A stretch of DNA of 64,000 nucleotides from Phoenix dactylifera. Taxonomy: Eukaryota; Streptophyta; Magnoliopsida; Arecales; Arecaceae. The position numbers and the translations under genes were made by a program. The notes under the pieces are model-generated. The model saw only the letters and a program-made list of their open reading frames with translations. It made no database searches and had not been told where the DNA came from. Shown here one piece after another: positions 60,376-64,000 of the stretch (position 1 is the stretch's first letter; every line of letters begins with the position of its first letter). The stretch is from contig NW_024067666.1 of NCBI RefSeq assembly GCF_009389715.1, positions 2,769,001 to 2,833,000 of the forward strand. The letters run 5' to 3'.

Positions 60376-61555
60376 GCGGTTCACAAGGGCTGGTCAAGAG
60401 GAAGGCAAAGTAAGTATTTTTATGCCCCCATGGTTTAGGATTATTTGACAACATGTTAGCCTTGGAGGTTGCAATTCTTCTGGTTCGTTTATTCATAGTG
60501 GTTTTTCACCCTCTGTTACAGCATCCTCCTCTGCTGGAGTTCTTAGGCAGATACCTTGCATAGTTGAGCTTACTTGACTATGGCTGTGTTCAGTTCTTGC
60601 CATCAGTAGTTGCTGCTTCAGCTCTTTTTGTTGCAAGATTGACTGTTAATCGAAAATCCAACCCTTGGGAAAGAGCATGTTACTCCAAATGTTTATGGTC
60701 TCAGTTACAGGGCTTCTTAGCATATATACTGCCTGTCTTTCTTGAATGTGCCCAATTTTCTTGATGCATTTTTCCAGAACAAAATACTTCAACACTACAC
60801 TGATTATAGGCTGTCTGAGCTAAAGTAGTGCATTCATGCCATACATGATTTGCAATTGAACAAGTAAGGATCCTCTTTGTTGGCTATTAGGGAGAAGTAC
60901 AAGCAGCATAGGGTAGGTTCATGTTTTCTACCCTGCCATTAGTTTTACTTAGGGCTCGTTTGGTTCGCGGGAAGTATTTTTTCTCTTAGGAATATAATTC
61001 CTCGGAAGCAGATTCTTGAAAAGAGAATGCCTGAGAAAATCTTTTAACATGTTTGGTTGACAATGAAAAAGTGACAGATTTTCAGAGTGCTTATGTTTGG
61101 TTGACCATCCACTTTTCTAAAAAAGTTATGTGTAATTTCTATTATACCCTTAATAAAAATTAAGTCTTTAATGCATCTTTAATGGCTTTTTTGAAAAAAA
61201 ATAAAAATGGAGCGATTTTCGGCTCACGGAAAAGTAACTTTTCCATGTTTCTTATGGAAAAGATTTTTTTATAAAATGTGGAAATCATATTCCCATGAAA
61301 ATACAACTTTTTCATCTCTCTTCTTTGAAAACTTTAACCAAATAAGAGGCATCTCAATACTTTTTCGTCGACCACACTGTCCCCCCTTCTTTTCCCGCAA
61401 CCCAAAGGGCCCTTAGTAGTTGAAAGATTCAAAACCTTAAGTTCAATTTCATTGGGCTGACCAGCACTCTTTTTGTTGAACAGTTTAAGTGTGTATCTGC
61501 ATTGCTTCCTCCCTCAGAGATTCCTGCGTCATATTTTGAAGACCTCAAAGAATAA
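60376..61555 (+). pseudogene. A-type cyclin pseudogene, 3' part
   Basis: Remnant of an A-type cyclin gene, whose product activates CDKs in the cell cycle. Five exon-like pieces keep intron positions: 60376-60409 (RFTRAGQEEGK), 60522 to about 60668 (LEFLGRYLA, a stop, LSLLDYGCVQFLPSVVAASA, ending NPW), 60778-60912 (YRLSELK, a stop, CIHAIHDLQLNK, a stop, then AIREKYKQHR) and 61484-61555 (FKCVSALLPP, then PASYFEDLKE and stop). The first internal stop (60561-60563) falls where family members have Glu, as GAG to TAG. The donor after NPW is GA instead of GT. The cyclin box N-lobe and everything upstream are missing. Introns are retained, so it arose by DNA duplication rather than retroposition. A MITE sits in its last intron. 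Confidence 0.92.
60952..61412. mobile_element. Tourist/Harbinger-like MITE, copy 3
   Basis: A 461-bp element with left end GGGCTCGTTTGGTTCGCGGG and right end TTGGG-like inverse (CCCGCAACCCAAAGGGCCC), flanked by TTA on both sides (60949-60951 and 61413-61415). Its interior runs in the opposite direction to copy 1. It lies inside the last intron of the cyclin pseudogene (60913-61483). Confidence 0.9.
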
Positions 61556-62761
61556 TTTTCACGAGGAGAATTGTGATGTGCGACCGAAAGAATTGATGCT
61601 CCGTGATTAGATAACCTGAAGCTGGGAAATGGATGATTCAAGTGAGATACCTGAAGCTCCTGCAATGTCTTTGAAATTTTCCATCTTACCTTGCTCCGAG
61701 GATGCAGACGAGAAACACAGAGATCTTTTGCTCCAGAAGCCATCAAAACTTGCTGGGCATTGTTCCTTCTAACTTAAAAGAAGTAATCAAACTTTGGCGT
61801 TGACATCACTAGATTTTATGTATCATAAACCTCGCAACAAGAAGTCTTTTAAGGCATCATTTTTGTATGATTTAGAATCTTTCACTCAATCTCCAAGATG
61901 GAAATGTACCCAATCAAGATCCTCCTTTTTTATGTTTAAGCATAATAATATGTTAATCCTTGTTCATTGTCTATTTAGATGTTTTATAATTGTCGTCTGA
62001 AATTGAGTTGCTGTGTGATAGTTGAGCCTCTTAAGAAGACACCTGTGTCTTTTTCAAGGGCTTGTTTTGCAGTGCTTTTTGTAAGAGTATCGACGATGTG
62101 TGGTTTTATCAGTTAACTATAGCTCATGTCTTATTTTTGTTTATGCTAATGTCCAGGGTTGTGACTAATGATTGTTTCCCCCAATGCCATAATCCAGTAA
62201 TGCAACTTGAAGTTCTTAGAATGCATTCTTCTTTTGTAATGCCCAGCAAATGATGCTCCTCTGAGATGGATTGTGTCAAATGCCAAAGCCAATGGTGGCC
62301 ACAGAAGTCATCTTTATCCTTGATTAGGAATGGACTTGAAGTTATCTTCAGCTGGATCATTTTGGCAGTCTTTATATCATTGAAGGCAATGATGAACCAG
62401 TAATCAATGGTGAATATCTAGCCTAATAGAACAGCTAGAGAACAACATGTTTTCAGTTCTGAAGCAAAGCTCGAGACCTGAAAGGGAAAGCTGGCACACT
62501 AGTGACACAGGCGGGGAAACTACGGGCGTTTGATTGATGATGGCGAACATGGTTAACTTATGGGAAATGTAGTGACAATGAACAATTTGATGAAATTTAG
62601 TCCAGCCTATGGTATATTCTATGCGATGTTTCATCATAGCCTCTAAGGTAGTTCTGCTGAAAGCACTTAGAAAATGATGCAATACAGTCACAATGTATGA
62701 TGAACCAAAGCACTTCCCTCCTCTAGTTGCTAAAACCTATCTCATGACACCATCATTTATC
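61556..62761. other. Downstream of cyclin pseudogene
   Basis: Probably begins with the former cyclin 3' UTR. Short ORFs only; none recognised. Confidence 0.35.
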
Positions 62762-62778
62762 AAACAAGATGTAATAAT

Positions 62779-63066
62779 ACGCGCGGGCGTCGATTAAATT
62801 AGGGGACCGGATGCCCCACGCTCGGCTGGCTTGTTGGCGGTTATGCTTTCCTTCCACTTGTACCAAGGTGGCGCTGGGGTGACGTACCCACACGTGAGGC
62901 GGTGAACCCAGTGGGGTGAGCCCACGGGTCGGGGAAGGCACGCGAAACCTGCGACCTGTATCGAACATTCCCTAGTGGAAGGGGGGCCCAATAATGGGGC
63001 TGCTACGTGGGTGGGCTGGTCCCTCCCCCTCCCCTCCTATTTTTGACCAAAAAAAAAAAAAAAAAA
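62779..63066 (+). mobile_element. Short retroposon, copy 2, with 17-bp target duplication
   Basis: A 288-bp GC-rich insertion ending in a run of about 20 A, between exact 17-bp copies of AAACAAGATGTAATAAT (62762-62778 and 63067-63083). It is related in inverse orientation to 38948-39206. A Pol III B-box-like GTTCGATAC occurs only on the strand opposite to the A tail. It has no coding content. Confidence 0.9.
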
Positions 63067-63083
63067 AAACAAGATGTAATAAT

Positions 63084-63565
63084 TATGTAATGGTGAAATC
63101 TGGTTTAATGAGGCAAGTGTTTTTAGGAGCCAATTATAGTGAACAAATGCTAATTGTCCAGTTCCACCAACCAATTAACATATGCAAGTATGAAACTGAA
63201 TAATTGTATTTTATTTATGTATATTTGAAGGATGGAGGAAGAGAGAGAGAGAGGGAAAGTGGTCCATGGACTCCTCTCAAATCATGGTTTGATTTCCTTG
63301 ATTAGAAATTTAAAGTAAAAATGAAAGGGAACTCTGATGAACTCTTAGAATTTTCTTACCAATGCAACAATAGATTATGATAAAATCGAGAAATCTACTA
63401 CCAAATATGTTCATCAGATATAAAAATAAGTGTAAGTATTACTCCAAAATCAGATTAATATAGCTTTAGAAATCAAAAAAAAAAAAAAATACAGCAAGAA
63501 AAAATATATGCACACGCAGGCTCCCTATTTGCACTATCAACTTTTCATAGTTATCATATTATACC
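63084..63565. other. Intergenic AT-rich DNA
   Basis: No gene seen; short GA and A runs. Confidence 0.4.
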
Positions 63566-64000
63566 TGTTGTGGGATGGGGTTCCCAGTTTAGTCCCACAT
63601 CGGATAATCAGCGGAAAGGTCTGTGCCTTAAATGGGGGGTGCAAACACCTCTTCTCACCGAGGGCCCTTTTGTGGGACAAAACCGTGAGGGTAGGGGGCA
63701 ACCTCCGCGGACCCCCGCGCCGTCAGGGCTCGGGACTGTCATTGGGACTGTCATTGGGCTCCGGCCCTGGGCGACCTCCCGCAGACCCGAAGCGGCAATC
63801 TCAGAGCGGACAATACCTCGGGGAGGACGCGGATGCTTTCCCTGCTCGTCCGGTGTGCGGGCTGGTGTCGGGGTTCCGACCCCACATCAGATGGCGCTAG
63901 AGGAAGGGCCCCGGCCACGCACAGACCTTCCCACTGAGGGGGCTGTGTTGTGGGATGGGGTTCCCAGTTTAGTCCCACATCGGATAATCAGCGGAAAGGT
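63566..64000 (+). mobile_element. TRIM-like LTR element, truncated by window end
   Basis: The first 55 bp of a likely LTR beginning TGTTGTGGGATGGGGTTCCC recur exactly at 63946, a 380-bp period. I read 63566-63886 as the 5' LTR (TG to CA), a 59-bp interior with a possible primer site ATGGCGCTAGAGGAAGGG and a purine tract ACTGAGGGGGCTG directly before the second LTR, and 63946 onward as the 3' LTR, cut by the window. It carries TAGTCCCACATCGG and CGGACAATACCT words like those of the 7165-7674 element. An alternative is a tandem repeat with this period. Confidence 0.7.

Noticed and set aside
1..64000. tRNA or rRNA genes
   Set aside because: B-box-like words occur in TRIM and short retroposon sequences, but no complete cloverleaf with matching acceptor stem was seen.

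Overview
The window is nuclear DNA of a flowering plant, most likely a monocot and possibly a palm-like one. The genes are split by GT-AG introns, first exons are GC-rich against an AT-rich background, the protein families are plant-specific (GASA/snakin, lysine-rich arabinogalactan protein, DUF620, clade-D PP2C), and most of the rest is plant transposon debris. The palm suggestion is an inference from overall character, not from a database match.

Five protein-coding genes look intact or nearly complete: a PP2C phosphatase (13502-17117, +, four exons, 391 aa), a lysine-rich arabinogalactan protein (20278-22182, -, two exons, 231 aa), a DUF620 protein (34900-36907, -, three exons, 481 aa), a GASA/snakin cysteine-rich peptide (45528-45901, +, two exons, 91 aa) and an NRAMP metal transporter (50968-57515, -, four exons, about 518 aa). 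The 3' exons of a RING-H2 ubiquitin ligase gene lie at 2086-2817 (+). An A-type cyclin pseudogene with retained introns, three in-frame stops and no 5' half lies at 60376-61555 (+).

Between these genes the DNA is repeats. 7165-7674, 25133-25566, 40251-40688, 41194-41620 and 63566-64000 are tiny TRIM-like LTR elements. 8736-12825 is a 4.09-kb hAT element with an exact 8-bp target duplication and a frameshifted ZMYM1-like transposase. 27517-27997, 29077-29548 and 60952-61412 are three copies of one TTA-duplicating MITE, one of them inside a decayed Ty3/gypsy RNase H region and one inside an intron of the cyclin pseudogene. 18170-18535, 30349-30635 and 38060-38318 are LINE 3' pieces, and about 745-1100 is a LINE reverse transcriptase relic. 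38948-39206 and 62779-63066 are two inverted copies of one short retroposon. 5375-5541 is a 56-bp near-perfect inverted repeat, and 43060-43203 is a probable CACTA end.

The genes do not form a pathway; they are unrelated single genes, as expected in a plant chromosome arm. I did not find an obviously new multi-gene system. The most informative observations are structural: complete transposon boundaries with target duplications, unusually short TRIM interiors, a long young hairpin, the cyclin pseudogene, and a promoter-like CpG-rich intron in the arabinogalactan gene.
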